From: CAYYYP01 sp964475985
GTDB taxonomy: Bacteria; Bdellovibrionota; UBA1018; CAYHWW01
Length of the DNA: 64,000 nt
Assembly (NCBI GenBank): GCA_964475985.1
Contig: CAYYYP010000014.1
Span: 1 to 64,000, forward strand
Reading direction: 5' to 3'
Part shown: positions 1 through 9,011 of the stretch, one piece after another
How the letters are laid out: each line of letters opens with the position of its first letter
Position numbering within the stretch: the stretch's first letter is position 1
Position numbers and translations under genes: made by a program
Notes under the pieces: generated by a model
Databases searched by the model: none
Seen by the model: the letters and a program-made list of their open reading frames with translations, nothing else
What the model was told of the DNA's origin: nothing

Positions 1-451
1 CCACGGGTCGCTGGGTGTAGGGCGTAAATTCACGAGCTTTCTTTTTCAACTTCTTCTGGAATTTGTGCATCCACACGACGGCAGGGCGCTTACACTTATC
101 AAGGGATTGACATGTGCTCTCGCAGGCTTGAGCGCAGGGCGGCATCTGAATGGGTGAATCAAACGCAAAAATCATTCCGGCTAACTGGGAGGGCAAGAGG
201 GATTCAAACACCGTTTGGAGGATGGCTTCGTCCGCGCTGATGTCGTCGTGCCCGCCTACGGCTTCATAAACATCGACGATAAATGTTTTTTGTTGTTTCA
301 CATAATAATCAAGGATGACCAGGGCCGTGCGATCAGTTTTGCCGCCGCCTAAAGATAGGCCAAAAAGCCTGACCACCTCACGCCTAAGTTGGGTGCCACG
401 CTGTCTAAAACCGGGCAGCGAAGAAAGCCTAGTTCGGCGGACTTCTCCCAT
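1..451 (-). CDS. Unknown protein, possible RNase H-fold (DUF429-like), 3' end cut off
   Basis: Reading the minus strand from an ATG at 451 gives an open frame of 150 codons that runs off the window start. Residues about 25-40 read LFGLSLGGGKTDRTALVI, a small glycine-rich strand-turn-strand as in RNase H-like folds, and later a MIFAFDSPIQMPPC segment resembles the AFDAPL-P motif of DUF429 nucleases. Four cysteines follow in C-x3-C-x3-C-x5-C order (CAQACESTCQSLDKC), which could bind a metal. It lies 33 bases downstream of the GHMP kinase stop and is probably the next gene of that operon. I recognise the fold only loosely; the first acidic residue expected in an RNase H site is not obvious. The reading frame is secure, the function is not. 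Confidence 0.5.
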   Translation of the reverse strand, partial: MGEVRRTRLSSLPGFRQRGTQLRREVVRLFGLSLGGGKTDRTALVILDYYVKQQKTFIVDVYEAVGGHDDISADEAILQTVFESLLPSQLAGMIFAFDSPIQMPPCAQACESTCQSLDKCKRPAVVWMHKFQKKLKKKAREFTPYTQRPV

Positions 452-484
452 TACACTTTACCGGAAAAATATAAGAAGCTGGGC

Positions 485-1597
485 TTACTCGCTTTGCTCA
501 ACGACGCACCCTTCAAGCGAAACCTTGAAATCGATGACTTTTACGCCGGCGCAACTGCCCAACGCTTTTACTACATTCGCTCGGGAGGCTTCTGGAGTGA
601 TGACGATGAAACAACCGCCACCGCCCGCACCACAAATTTTTGCGGTTTTGGCCCCGGCCTCATTGGCTACTCGCATGGCCGAAAGAATTTCATCGGTAGC
701 GATGGTGGGCGCCAATTTACGACGGAATTCCCACTCCATGGAAATACCTTTTACGAACTGATCAAAGGACTGCCGATCCAGCGCCTGCTCGACTTCACCC
801 GTTGCTTCAACGATGCCTTTGAAAGCCGAGCGAACGCCGGCGTCGCCATCGATGAAGTTTTTAAAGACGCTCCAATTATTGATCCCTGAATTTCGGGACT
901 GGCCGGAATAGCAAAGCACAACGTGTTTTTCTAAAAATTCTTTTTGTTTGTAAAACACTCGCCGGGTTACGCGCCCAAAATCAAATTGTAGACACGAAAT
1001 GTCGCCGAACATCGCCGACCAATAATCCTGCACGCCAGCCGGCACTTCAATGACGGTGGTTTCTAAATCCCTCGCGAGGGGGATGAGTTCTTCATCGGAG
1101 TAATTGGCTAACGTGAGTGCCCGGAATGCATTGCAAAGCGCAATATTTAAAGCCGAAGAACCACCAAGGCCAGCGCCTGCCGGAGAATCACATTTGGTTT
1201 CGACCCGAAGGGCCGCCGATTGCCGCCAAAAACTCAAAAAATGCCTGGCCACCCTTGCGTGAAGCCAGAGTGCCGAAGGCAAGGATCTAGCTTTCCAGTC
1301 TGGAAAGGCTTCCCGCAACTCTCCGTAGGACCTGAAAGTTTGTTCTACATTTCTATCTTCAGAACGCAGAATGAGTGGCGTACCTTCCGAAGCCCTGGCT
1401 ACCGGACCTACAGAAAGTTTTACCTCAGCGTATTGGTCGATGGCAAAATTGATGGTCGCTGCATGATCAAAAAAAAGATGCAACGGCCAAAGGTCAAGCG
1501 TTCCACCGGCCAGGTCAATGCGGGCGGGAGCCCGGGCGGTGATGGTCCGCGAAGAAGTCATCGAAGTCTTGGAAGGATGGGTAGCACTGGATGTCAC
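485..1597 (-). CDS. GHMP-family sugar or mevalonate-type kinase
   Basis: This 370-residue protein is a GHMP kinase, a family that phosphorylates small alcohols such as galactose, heptose-7-phosphate or mevalonate with ATP. Visible motifs are the N-terminal ARAPARIDLAGGTLD (motif 1, about residues 22-36), the phosphate-binding SPAGAGLGGSSALN near residue 140 (motif 2) and KICGAGGGGCFIVI near residue 320 (motif 3). The RAPxRIDLAGGxxD form is nearer to heptose-phosphate and fucose/galactose kinases than to isoprenoid enzymes, but substrate cannot be read from sequence. The first in-frame start is GTG at 1597; an ATG at 1561 is a good alternative and still keeps motif 1. It follows hpt by 35 bases on the same strand, so co-transcription is likely. 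Confidence 0.85.
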   Translation of the reverse strand: MTSSATHPSKTSMTSSRTITARAPARIDLAGGTLDLWPLHLFFDHAATINFAIDQYAEVKLSVGPVARASEGTPLILRSEDRNVEQTFRSYGELREAFPDWKARSLPSALWLHARVARHFLSFWRQSAALRVETKCDSPAGAGLGGSSALNIALCNAFRALTLANYSDEELIPLARDLETTVIEVPAGVQDYWSAMFGDISCLQFDFGRVTRRVFYKQKEFLEKHVVLCYSGQSRNSGINNWSVFKNFIDGDAGVRSAFKGIVEATGEVEQALDRQSFDQFVKGISMEWEFRRKLAPTIATDEILSAMRVANEAGAKTAKICGAGGGGCFIVITPEASRANVVKALGSCAGVKVIDFKVSLEGCVVEQSE

Positions 1598-1632
1598 GAA
1601 GAGGCCCTCGCTATCAATTTATTTAATTTGAA

Positions 1633-2193
1633 TCAGTTTTCGTGATTGAGCAGCCCAACGTAGGGAAGCTGCCGATATTTTCCGGCGTAATCGAGGCCGT
1701 AACCCACTACGAACTCACTTCCAATTTTAAACCCGATGTAATCAATTTCAACGGGAGTTTGAATGGATTCTGGCTTCATGAGCAAAGATGCCACGCGGAT
1801 GCTGGCCGGTTTGCGCGTAGAAAGCGTATTCAAAAGGTAACGCATGGTGAGACCTGTATCGACGATGTCTTCGATGATGAGCAAATGTTTGTTCTGGACT
1901 GGCTCTGTGAGATCCAAGGTGATTTTAACTTCGCCGGAAGTCGTGGTGCTGGCACCGTAACTAGATACGCCCATGAATTCACAGCTGAGCGGCACATCAA
2001 TGGCTCGCACGAGATCTGCAAAAAACATAAACGAGCCCTTGAGAACGCAGATGGCCACGATTTCTTTACCTCGGTAATCGTGGGAAATTTGGGCGCCAAT
2101 TTCGTTTACGCGCGCACGGATTTTTGCTTCGGGGATTAAAACTTTAGGTCCGCTATCAAAAGGATCTCGGGGTTCTCTGAGACGTGTCGTCAT
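1633..2193 (-). CDS. hpt: Hypoxanthine phosphoribosyltransferase
   Basis: The enzyme joins hypoxanthine or guanine to PRPP, giving IMP or GMP in purine salvage in the cytoplasm. At 186 residues it has the usual length for bacterial HPRT. The PRPP-binding loop is clear as LLIIEDIVDTGLTM (about residues 104-117), with the upstream VLKGSFMFFADL loop and the flexible-loop segment MGVSSYGASTTTSGEV. The C-terminal VGYGLDYAGKYRQLPYVG is the family's signature for the purine-contacting region. It is followed by the GHMP kinase gene and preceded by upp and tdk, so the four form a salvage cluster. Confidence 0.95.
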   Translation of the reverse strand: MTTRLREPRDPFDSGPKVLIPEAKIRARVNEIGAQISHDYRGKEIVAICVLKGSFMFFADLVRAIDVPLSCEFMGVSSYGASTTTSGEVKITLDLTEPVQNKHLLIIEDIVDTGLTMRYLLNTLSTRKPASIRVASLLMKPESIQTPVEIDYIGFKIGSEFVVGYGLDYAGKYRQLPYVGLLNHEN

Positions 2194-2237
2194 AAACTCT
2201 CCTCAAATCTAAAACTTATTTGTGACTTTTTGTTTCT

Positions 2238-3062
2238 TCATTTCAGTGCATTGTTCAAAATTTCGCCAAAGCCGCCGCCGCCCGGAACGATATAATCTTG
2301 GGAGTTCAGGCCCTTTTCTTCACTCCATCTCGTACCGGGGACCGAACCTAAAATTTCTGGGCTGGATAAGCCGCGATCGAGCCTGACCGCGTAGATCACG
2401 AGGTCAGGGTGGGCACTGCGTACGCGATAAAGATATTCCGGAGTCACGATCAGGTGAAGGGCGATGAATTTTTTCGCCGGTCCTTCTACTTCATTTTTAT
2501 AAATATTTACGGCGGAGATAATGGTGTTACCGGTGGCGCCCATGGGGTCGGGGAAAAGCACGATGGAATCCTTTACGGTACCGCCAATTTTAACGCCGGC
2601 TACCCTCGCGCCCACCACTTTATCTTGAGCATTTGTTTCGCGGTTTACCGAAATATGATCCTGACGCACAAAACTTGAGTTCAAAACGTAATTCAACGCG
2701 GAGTAACAAATGTGCGAAGGAAAAGTACCGGCACGCGCTAAATTCACCGAAACTACGGATTGGTCTTGATCAAGAATTTCCCCGCGATAGACCGCCTCTT
2801 TAGGATGATACTTTTCCATTCGAGTAGGCATTTCCACATTTTTCCGAGGAAACTCCTGATTGAGAACCACTTTGATGAGATTAGAATAGATTGCTTCCAC
2901 CAACTGATTCACCACGGGCTGAGTGGTTTGCGCGGAACAAAGGTGCGCCAAGTGAGTCAAAAGAAACGGATCAGATAAAATGTGAACGCCGTCACCGTAA
3001 AAATGTTTAATTTCTGAAACGGTATAAGGAAGCGATGCATAAGCTGAATCCATGGTGCTCAT
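2238..3062 (-). CDS. upp: Uracil phosphoribosyltransferase
   Basis: This protein makes UMP from uracil and PRPP. The PRPP-binding loop reads VLFPDPMGATGNTI, matching the DPMLATG type motif of UPRTases, and the C-terminal SQDYIVPGGGGFGEIL resembles the uracil-binding VPGLGDAGDR region, though it is not identical. At 274 residues it is longer than the usual 208, with extra N-terminal sequence (DPFLLTHLAHLCSAQTT and the region after it), so it belongs to a divergent branch. Its ATG overlaps the tdk stop codon as ATGA at 3059-3062, which implies translational coupling to tdk. Substrate use other than uracil is possible given the divergence. Confidence 0.88.
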   Translation of the reverse strand: MSTMDSAYASLPYTVSEIKHFYGDGVHILSDPFLLTHLAHLCSAQTTQPVVNQLVEAIYSNLIKVVLNQEFPRKNVEMPTRMEKYHPKEAVYRGEILDQDQSVVSVNLARAGTFPSHICYSALNYVLNSSFVRQDHISVNRETNAQDKVVGARVAGVKIGGTVKDSIVLFPDPMGATGNTIISAVNIYKNEVEGPAKKFIALHLIVTPEYLYRVRSAHPDLVIYAVRLDRGLSSPEILGSVPGTRWSEEKGLNSQDYIVPGGGGFGEILNNALK

Positions 3063-3673
3063 GATTTCGCCTCATGACAAAAACGGCAACGGGCTTCGTA
3101 AAGTTCCGTGCTGCCCACCTGCACTGGCGATTTTGCGTCCGGATTCTCGTTGGCCGTTGCCGTGAGGGCAGGTACTTCCACGCTCACATGTTTTTGGGTT
3201 CGCGAAGCAGGCCCACCGCAAACTACGCAGACGGCAGAAAGTTTTGTGACATACTCCGCAATGGCTAAAAGTTTAGGCATGGGCTCAAATGGATTGCCCA
3301 GGTAATCCATATCCAAACCAGCCACGATTACTCGAATGCCGCGGTTAGCAAGTTTTTGGCAGACGGTAACAATGGAATCGTCAAAGAACTGACCTTCATC
3401 AATTCCCACCACCCGGGTATTGTCTTCGACTAATTCCATGATTTGGGAGGCACGCTCGACGGGATGCGAAAGAATGCGCGTAGCATCATGGCTTGCGATA
3501 TGCTCCGCAGAATACCTAGTATCGATTTGGGGTTTGAAACATTGAATTTTTTGACGCGCAATCCGCGCTCGGTGCAAGCGTCTGATCAGCTCTTCGGTTT
3601 TGCCGCTGAACATACTGCCACAAATGACTTCAACGCATCCTAAGTGCGATCCTAAGGTAAACCTCATTTCCAA
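3059..3673 (-). CDS. tdk: Thymidine kinase (type II)
   Basis: Thymidine kinase phosphorylates thymidine to dTMP for DNA precursor salvage. The Walker A loop is GSMFSGKT (residues 19-26), the Walker B region is VVGIDEGQFF with the catalytic glutamate after the aspartate, and the lasso and zinc region has CVVCGG and CRFCHE pairs, i.e. the four cysteines of the zinc-binding type II enzyme. The frame opens at TTG 3673; a GGAGGAG Shine-Dalgarno lies 6-7 bases ahead of it, whereas ATG 3667 would be too far, so I accept TTG. It is the first gene of the salvage cluster. Confidence 0.95.
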   Translation of the reverse strand: MEMRFTLGSHLGCVEVICGSMFSGKTEELIRRLHRARIARQKIQCFKPQIDTRYSAEHIASHDATRILSHPVERASQIMELVEDNTRVVGIDEGQFFDDSIVTVCQKLANRGIRVIVAGLDMDYLGNPFEPMPKLLAIAEYVTKLSAVCVVCGGPASRTQKHVSVEVPALTATANENPDAKSPVQVGSTELYEARCRFCHEAKS

Positions 3674-3699
3674 ACCCGGCTCCTCCGAAAACCGTACCC

Positions 3700-4965
3700 T
3701 TACTTATGCGCAGAAGGCAATCCGGAAGAGGGTAAAACCCAGTAGCAATTATTGGCAATGGACCGAAATGCAGAACCGGGGGAAGCGGGCCTAGGCGCAC
3801 TATCCTTGCATCCTAGCATCCGGCGGATTTTGGGATGACGCGCAAAGATTTGATTCACCCGAACTTCATTGGGCGGATGGCTGGAGGACAGGAATGGCTC
3901 TACGTCTTCTTCGGTAGCTTGGGCGTTGGACCTAGATTCATTTTCATTCTCATCGTTATCATCATCGTCATCCGTGTCCTGACAGAGATCTCTTACGGAA
4001 TTATAAAGCGCAAACCGCAGCTGAGCTTTGGAGTAGCTCCTTTGCTCGGCGAGGATTTTGGCCACGAGGTGAGTGGCCACCCAATCAGCGAATAATTCTG
4101 AGATTTGACCTTGGGCTGAGCAAACTCTTTCTAGGTCTTTTGCCTGAATTTCGGGTGAAGTCAGCACTAAGCCAGGATCCAAACACTGTAGAATTTCGCG
4201 ATAGGACTCAAGGTTTGCGAGCTTAAGACTTTTCACTTCGCAGGGGTCAATGGAATGAGCGAGTTCATGGGCCATGGTAAAGGCAAGGTTGAATTTACTC
4301 TTTACGGTGAATAGCAGGGCCCCCCCTACCCTCACCCTAAGTTGGCCTTTGCTTAACCTTTCGAAAAAAACGTCGTTACGGGTAAACAAATCAGGCTCAT
4401 CGGCATAAATTCGAGCGGGCGGTGGGAGTTGAAGCTCCACGAGGCTGACCCGTTGCTTTAGGGCAGCCCGTTCTTCTTGGGACAGACGGCTAAAGGCCGG
4501 GCTTTCTAAAAAACTTAGAAGTTGTTCACGAGCATTAGCAAAAAGGTCCCGCACGCGCTTCGTCCGCTTTGGGGTGTAAATTCGTTTCACCAAAAGTTCA
4601 TCAATTTCCTGAGAAGGAAGTTTTGGATTGGATTTGATGAGGGATTCATAAATACGCAACGCATCCACTTCACCCTGGGAGTCATGACGTACCGCACCGG
4701 TAGGATCGCCTACCCTGCGGCTTGAGCAAACGTAGGCGTAGAGGTCTTTGCAAGCATTGACCCGAAACCTAGGTTCGTTATCTTGAGGAGAAACCGCCGG
4801 GGTTGCTCCGTTAGAATTATTTGCTGAATTGTCGTCATTACTTTTTGCTGCAGAGGTGTCGTGAATGGAAAAATGCGAACCGATTACCCACTGAAAAATT
4901 AAAAGGAGAAGTCCGGAAAGAACCAGTCCCAGCGTAATGACGGTCTTCCTTTTTTTCCGTCTCAT
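3700..4965 (-). CDS. Compact membrane-anchored M13-like zinc metallopeptidase
   Basis: The 421-residue protein has an N-terminal membrane anchor (about residues 8-29) and then a periplasmic or external domain. The catalytic pattern of the M13 (neprilysin) family is present: HELAH at 233-237, ELFAD at 290-294 giving the ExxxD zinc-ligand motif, and HPPNEVR at 363-369, matching the neprilysin HSPxxxR block in which His and Arg stabilise the substrate, with a cysteine closing the protein (C386). ACKDLYAYVC at 71-80 resembles the start of M13 domains (CDDFYxYxCG). Typical M13 enzymes have about 650-700 residues; here most of the N-terminal lid half is missing. An acidic run DTDDDDDNDENENE sits at 331-344. 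Substrate unknown. Weak SD before the ATG. Confidence 0.72.
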   Translation of the reverse strand: MRRKKRKTVITLGLVLSGLLLLIFQWVIGSHFSIHDTSAAKSNDDNSANNSNGATPAVSPQDNEPRFRVNACKDLYAYVCSSRRVGDPTGAVRHDSQGEVDALRIYESLIKSNPKLPSQEIDELLVKRIYTPKRTKRVRDLFANAREQLLSFLESPAFSRLSQEERAALKQRVSLVELQLPPPARIYADEPDLFTRNDVFFERLSKGQLRVRVGGALLFTVKSKFNLAFTMAHELAHSIDPCEVKSLKLANLESYREILQCLDPGLVLTSPEIQAKDLERVCSAQGQISELFADWVATHLVAKILAEQRSYSKAQLRFALYNSVRDLCQDTDDDDDNDENENESRSNAQATEEDVEPFLSSSHPPNEVRVNQIFARHPKIRRMLGCKDSAPRPASPGSAFRSIANNCYWVLPSSGLPSAHK

Positions 4966-5023
4966 CTCTTCAAATTCTACCGCAAAAAGCCCGCTTTTGC
5001 CCAGTGGCCGGCAAATAGTTTCG

Positions 5024-5710
5024 TCAGAGGCTCGGCCAATAATGGTACATCAGATCAATTAAAAAAGTTGCGAGCGCAGAGGCGGCTAACGACAGGATCA
5101 AAGCCTCCGCAAATGCCGCGACGCCCACCACCAATATGGACTGTATCCCCGTCAGGATGCCCCGCGTAGATAAGCCAAATACCAGGGCAAAAAACGATAA
5201 AAACCAAGCTAGCGGCAAACCTAAAAAGGGAATAGCGGCCCAAATCCAGAGGGTCTGTGCGGAAAGATAAACCAGAAAGGCTTCCCGTCCAACCGGGGGC
5301 CTAAGGCTTTCGTCACCGGCCGTAGGCAAAGAATGCTTAGTGGTGAGCCGTACCAGTGGTGAAAAAAGGAGCAACCAAAAGAGGGTGAACCTTAGAAGAC
5401 CTAGAACCAAAACGGTGCCCACAAAAAAAAGAAGCACGTATTTGATTTCAAGATTTGTCAGCGTTTCAGGGTTTGATAAAAGTTTCGCTAAAGGTGACGG
5501 TAAAGCGGACAAGATAAGTACGTCAGATAGGACCTGAAAGGCGTCACGGATATGGACGATCCATTGTTTCCAAACCAAAAGAAATACCGTCCCGTGGCTA
5601 AGGGTTGGTAAAATAAAAGATAGAAATAATAGGACGTACCAATAAACCGAGAGTCTTCGTTGTTCGCGAAAAAATGCCCGAGGAAAAAAAGTGAGTTTTA
5701 AAAACCCCAT
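5024..5710 (-). CDS. Integral membrane protein of the Gld-type ABC operon
   Basis: A 228-residue protein with about five or six hydrophobic segments (roughly residues 20-48, 85-115, 147-180 and 185-222) and a basic N terminus, so an inner-membrane protein. The layout recalls YIP1-type proteins, but I see no diagnostic motif and would not name a family. Its ATG shares bases with the stop codon of the DUF4340 gene at 5710, so it is the last gene of the five-gene ABC operon and probably a further component or accessory of it. Confidence 0.7.
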   Translation of the reverse strand: MGFLKLTFFPRAFFREQRRLSVYWYVLLFLSFILPTLSHGTVFLLVWKQWIVHIRDAFQVLSDVLILSALPSPLAKLLSNPETLTNLEIKYVLLFFVGTVLVLGLLRFTLFWLLLFSPLVRLTTKHSLPTAGDESLRPPVGREAFLVYLSAQTLWIWAAIPFLGLPLAWFLSFFALVFGLSTRGILTGIQSILVVGVAAFAEALILSLAASALATFLIDLMYHYWPSL

Positions 5711-7365
5711 TATTTTGACTGAGGCATGATGGGAAGAGATTGAGGCTCCCCATTCTGGGCTCCCGGCATTGGCGCAGCGGGTTTCGCGGCGGGAGAAGTA
5801 CTAATGGATTTTTTCATCCAGCGATCGGTTTTGATGTCTAAGGCAGAGGAGTACGCAGGATCGATTTCCAGATACTCGCCCGCGGTACCGGAAAGTCCCG
5901 GTGAAGAACCAGGCGTTGGCGCTAACAACGCGAACCACCTTGCATTAGGTGCGGGCGGCATCCCTGGCTTAGATGCAGGAGGTGTGACTTTCATTCGAAA
6001 AAGCGCAAATGACCTCACGGATTTTCCGTCACCGTCATAGAAATCATACACCATGGTTTTTTCGGCAGGTCCGGGCAACTTTTTACCTAAGAATGACCTG
6101 ATGCTCACGCCGCCTAAGGATGAAATGTGTTGATCAAACGATGCCGATTCAAAATCTTTGAACCTTAGATTTGGGTCAGTGCTTTCCTTCCAGGCTTGGC
6201 CATTGTCCGAAAGAAATTCATAGGTATGCCCTTCTTTTACGAACTGGATCCGAGCTTTGCGAAAGTGCGATTTCTCGGCAATGCGAAAAAGCTGTCGCAA
6301 ACGAAAGTCGGCCGATTTTTTCTGAAGCTTCATCAATGTCGTGGTGTCGATCTTTGCAATGAAACTCGTAGTTGAGAGAGTGAGATACTGACTCGTAGGT
6401 TTTCGTTTGTCTTCCCAACCTAGGATATCAAGCGGAGGTTTTTGGTCCTTAGCCCCTTTGGTGGGTTGGAATACCAAGCGCACTTGGACCGGCGGTTTTG
6501 CCGGAAGATCCAACATCTTTGCGTCCGTAGTTTTGTTATCCGATACGAAATCGTTGGCCTGGAGCGCGGAAAGTGAAGTGAGTTCAGTATCTACAACATT
6601 GGGATCGGCCGGAATGTGGCCGGGCTCAATGAACCATTGACTTGAAGCTTGGGGGTCCGTGGAACGTACTACCTTGAAGGAACCGTCGGTGGCATTTGAT
6701 TTGTATTCAAGGGCCGCGATTTCCGCTGAAGCGACATCCAAAAGTTTTTTATAACGCCAATAATTGGACTTTTTCTGGACGAGCTCAATGGTGTGTGGAC
6801 TTAATAAATAAACACTATTTACCTTTAGGTTTGGTCCCGTGATTAATGTGTAAACTAGGTCACCAACGGAGGAACGTTCACCAAAATAAAATACGTAAGG
6901 CGTAGTTTCGCCCTTGGTTTTGACTTCGACCGAAACATCCTTGCGTCGCTCCGGTTCAAGTCCGAATTCCTTTAAAGTCGCGTCATCGACGCCGGTAATT
7001 TCAATTTTTTCGGTAGGCACCGTAGAGAACAAAGCACTGAGCGCGCCAGAAAAAGTACCTTCATCGGCCCTTGCTTTGAGGGGATCCGTAAGGTTCCAGC
7101 GGCCAAGTACACCTTCAGCAAAACATTGATCTTCGCACTGAAACTGATTCAAAATCCCCATGCCTTTATTTTGAATCGTTACTGAAACAAGCGGAGCCTT
7201 AAGCAATGGCGCGTGCAGTTTCGTGAGATCACTCGCTTCTTTTTCCGCCACTGGTTTTCGTTTGTACTCATACCAAAGGGCCGCACTGGCTCCGATGATG
7301 AGCAAAATCGCTAGGATCAAATTCGTCTTTAACGCATTCGACATGCGTGTCGTCTTGGGTGACAT
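5710..7365 (-). CDS. DUF4340-type periplasmic protein, partner of the Gld-type ABC transporter
   Basis: This 551-residue protein has one N-terminal membrane segment (about residues 13-29) ending in YEYKRKP, then a large periplasmic region made of repeated beta-rich units, as in DUF4340 proteins. Such proteins are regularly encoded directly after GldG-like genes, which is the case here with a 20-base gap. Recognisable pieces are the LTDPLKARADEGTFSGALSA segment, in which the residues that follow a strand compute a threshold-like helix, and the VYLLSPHTIELVQKKSNYWR segment. The C-terminal tail is rich in proline and alanine. Two in-frame ATGs exist (7365 and 7344); the first is given. The role is unknown; presumably it assists the exporter in the periplasm. 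Confidence 0.8.
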   Translation of the reverse strand: MSPKTTRMSNALKTNLILAILLIIGASAALWYEYKRKPVAEKEASDLTKLHAPLLKAPLVSVTIQNKGMGILNQFQCEDQCFAEGVLGRWNLTDPLKARADEGTFSGALSALFSTVPTEKIEITGVDDATLKEFGLEPERRKDVSVEVKTKGETTPYVFYFGERSSVGDLVYTLITGPNLKVNSVYLLSPHTIELVQKKSNYWRYKKLLDVASAEIAALEYKSNATDGSFKVVRSTDPQASSQWFIEPGHIPADPNVVDTELTSLSALQANDFVSDNKTTDAKMLDLPAKPPVQVRLVFQPTKGAKDQKPPLDILGWEDKRKPTSQYLTLSTTSFIAKIDTTTLMKLQKKSADFRLRQLFRIAEKSHFRKARIQFVKEGHTYEFLSDNGQAWKESTDPNLRFKDFESASFDQHISSLGGVSIRSFLGKKLPGPAEKTMVYDFYDGDGKSVRSFALFRMKVTPPASKPGMPPAPNARWFALLAPTPGSSPGLSGTAGEYLEIDPAYSSALDIKTDRWMKKSISTSPAAKPAAPMPGAQNGEPQSLPIMPQSK

Positions 7366-7385
7366 AAAAAAATCTCCCCTAAATA

Positions 7386-9008
7386 TTAAAGTTTACGCCG
7401 CCTGATGTAGACGACAATGCCTGCCAGAAGTGAAAGCAAGGGAATGAAAAACCAGGTGAGTAGCTGGATGTAACGGCCCTCAACTTCGGAAATTGTAATG
7501 GCCTGGGAACCTTCTTCCTTTGCTCGAATGGAAATGAGGGAGTCATCACTGACGAGCCAGCTTAAGGAATTCAGGAAAAAATCCTGATTGAACGCATGCC
7601 GGGAAAATCCGTTGCTGGCTAATCCCGATGTTCCAATGACTACGATTTTGCTTTCCTGGGCAGCTTTGGAATTGGGTTTTTTCCCTTCAATGGCCACGGC
7701 CATATCGAGCGGCCCCTTCAAATCGCCGTTATCAAATTTTGCTTGGCCGGAAGCTAAACCACGAAGGTCCGTTTCGCCAAAGGCGTTGGGTGTACTTTTG
7801 GCGAGCCAAGTGACTTTCAAACCTTGGGCCGTTTCCTTTAGGAGTTCAATGCTAGAGGCCAAGGGGAAAAGTGCGATGACTTGGGATGATGATTCCGTAA
7901 AATCTTTTGTGACCTTATGTTCACGATTGAAAGACGGAACCATGGGAACGCTGGCTTGAACTCCCATCATGCGGGAGAGTGGATCCACCACCAAGTTGCG
8001 CTGAACCTTTACGCCCCAGCTGGTTAAAATATCGTTGAGGGGACCTGAGTGATCTTCGCCCTGAAGGACAGGATCAAGCGCAATAAAAGCATGGCCCCCT
8101 TCATCTAGGTAAGTCTTAAGGGCTTCGGTTTCTTTTTCAAAGAACGCCCTTGAAGGCCCAAGAACTACAAGCACATCGCAAGTGGGTGGTACTTTTGTTT
8201 CTTCAAGCAAATTCACCAGCTTAATTTCCCAAGCGGAGTTGCTCATTTCTTTTTTTACGTTTGAGTATCCGCCTTCATCGGCCGCTTCAGGACTTTTTTC
8301 GCCATGGCCGGTCAAAAAACAAACGAGCTGATTTTTATCTTTGCTTAGTTTTACTAAAGCGTTGGTGAGTTTTTCTTCATTGGCTTCTTCAACGCGGGAT
8401 TCTTTTTTGCCCTGTTCCAGCACGAGGGTGCCATAACGTTTGATATTCGCAGCTTTAGTGCGAGTGCGATCACGATCGGGATCCACGTATTCAATGACGA
8501 ATTTTTTTGAATGGTAATGGTATTGGTCCAGCAAAGACTTCACTTGATCGCGTTGCTGACCCTTCACATAGGCCGTAACCTTTACTTCTGACTTAAGGTC
8601 TTTGAGGATTTTTATAGTTTGTTCACTGATGGACTGGCCACCGGACTTTGTGAGGTCCTTTCGGTAGTAATGATTGAAATTCAAAAAATTGATGACCACG
8701 ACGATGCCTAAAACCAAGATCGTAGTAATGAGAGCATTGGTTCCATAACGTACGGAGCGAGTGCCTGCCGCAGCCCTTAACGCTTTTTGATTGCGGTAGG
8801 CGATGGCAACCATGACCACTAAAAGGGCAATGGCTAAAGCTAAAATACCTTTGGTCACTTCGGTGTAAACAAACGCTACGAAAAGCAAGGCCGCGGCAAG
8901 GATGCCCGCTAAAACTGTAAGGCCACGTGTGATGGCTAAATCTTTATTCGCCTCTTTCTGAATATCTTTTTGCATTCCAAATTCACCATTCTCGTTCATT
9001 TTTGACAT
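7386..9008 (-). CDS. gldG: GldG-like ABC transporter auxiliary subunit
   Basis: The protein of 540 residues has the GldG plan: two or three N-terminal membrane segments (about residues 28-70 and 90-110), a large periplasmic domain of the ABC-type uncharacterised transport family, and a C-terminal membrane anchor (about 515-534) ending in RRRKL. The stretch LVCFLTGHGEKSPE followed by CDVLVVLGPSRAFFEKE and GGHAFIALDP is the typical core of GldG/DUF4350-like domains. It starts 3 bases after the permease gene stop. In Flavobacterium, GldA/F/G are linked to gliding; elsewhere such operons are widespread with no known substrate, so the name denotes similarity, not proven function. Confidence 0.85.
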   Translation of the reverse strand: MSKMNENGEFGMQKDIQKEANKDLAITRGLTVLAGILAAALLFVAFVYTEVTKGILALAIALLVVMVAIAYRNQKALRAAAGTRSVRYGTNALITTILVLGIVVVINFLNFNHYYRKDLTKSGGQSISEQTIKILKDLKSEVKVTAYVKGQQRDQVKSLLDQYHYHSKKFVIEYVDPDRDRTRTKAANIKRYGTLVLEQGKKESRVEEANEEKLTNALVKLSKDKNQLVCFLTGHGEKSPEAADEGGYSNVKKEMSNSAWEIKLVNLLEETKVPPTCDVLVVLGPSRAFFEKETEALKTYLDEGGHAFIALDPVLQGEDHSGPLNDILTSWGVKVQRNLVVDPLSRMMGVQASVPMVPSFNREHKVTKDFTESSSQVIALFPLASSIELLKETAQGLKVTWLAKSTPNAFGETDLRGLASGQAKFDNGDLKGPLDMAVAIEGKKPNSKAAQESKIVVIGTSGLASNGFSRHAFNQDFFLNSLSWLVSDDSLISIRAKEEGSQAITISEVEGRYIQLLTWFFIPLLSLLAGIVVYIRRRKL

Positions 9009-9011
9009 GAT

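Noticed and set aside
389..889. Plus-strand open frames of 148 and 166 codons near the window start
   Set aside because: They lie opposite the well-supported GHMP kinase and the DUF429-like frame and have no recognisable sequence.
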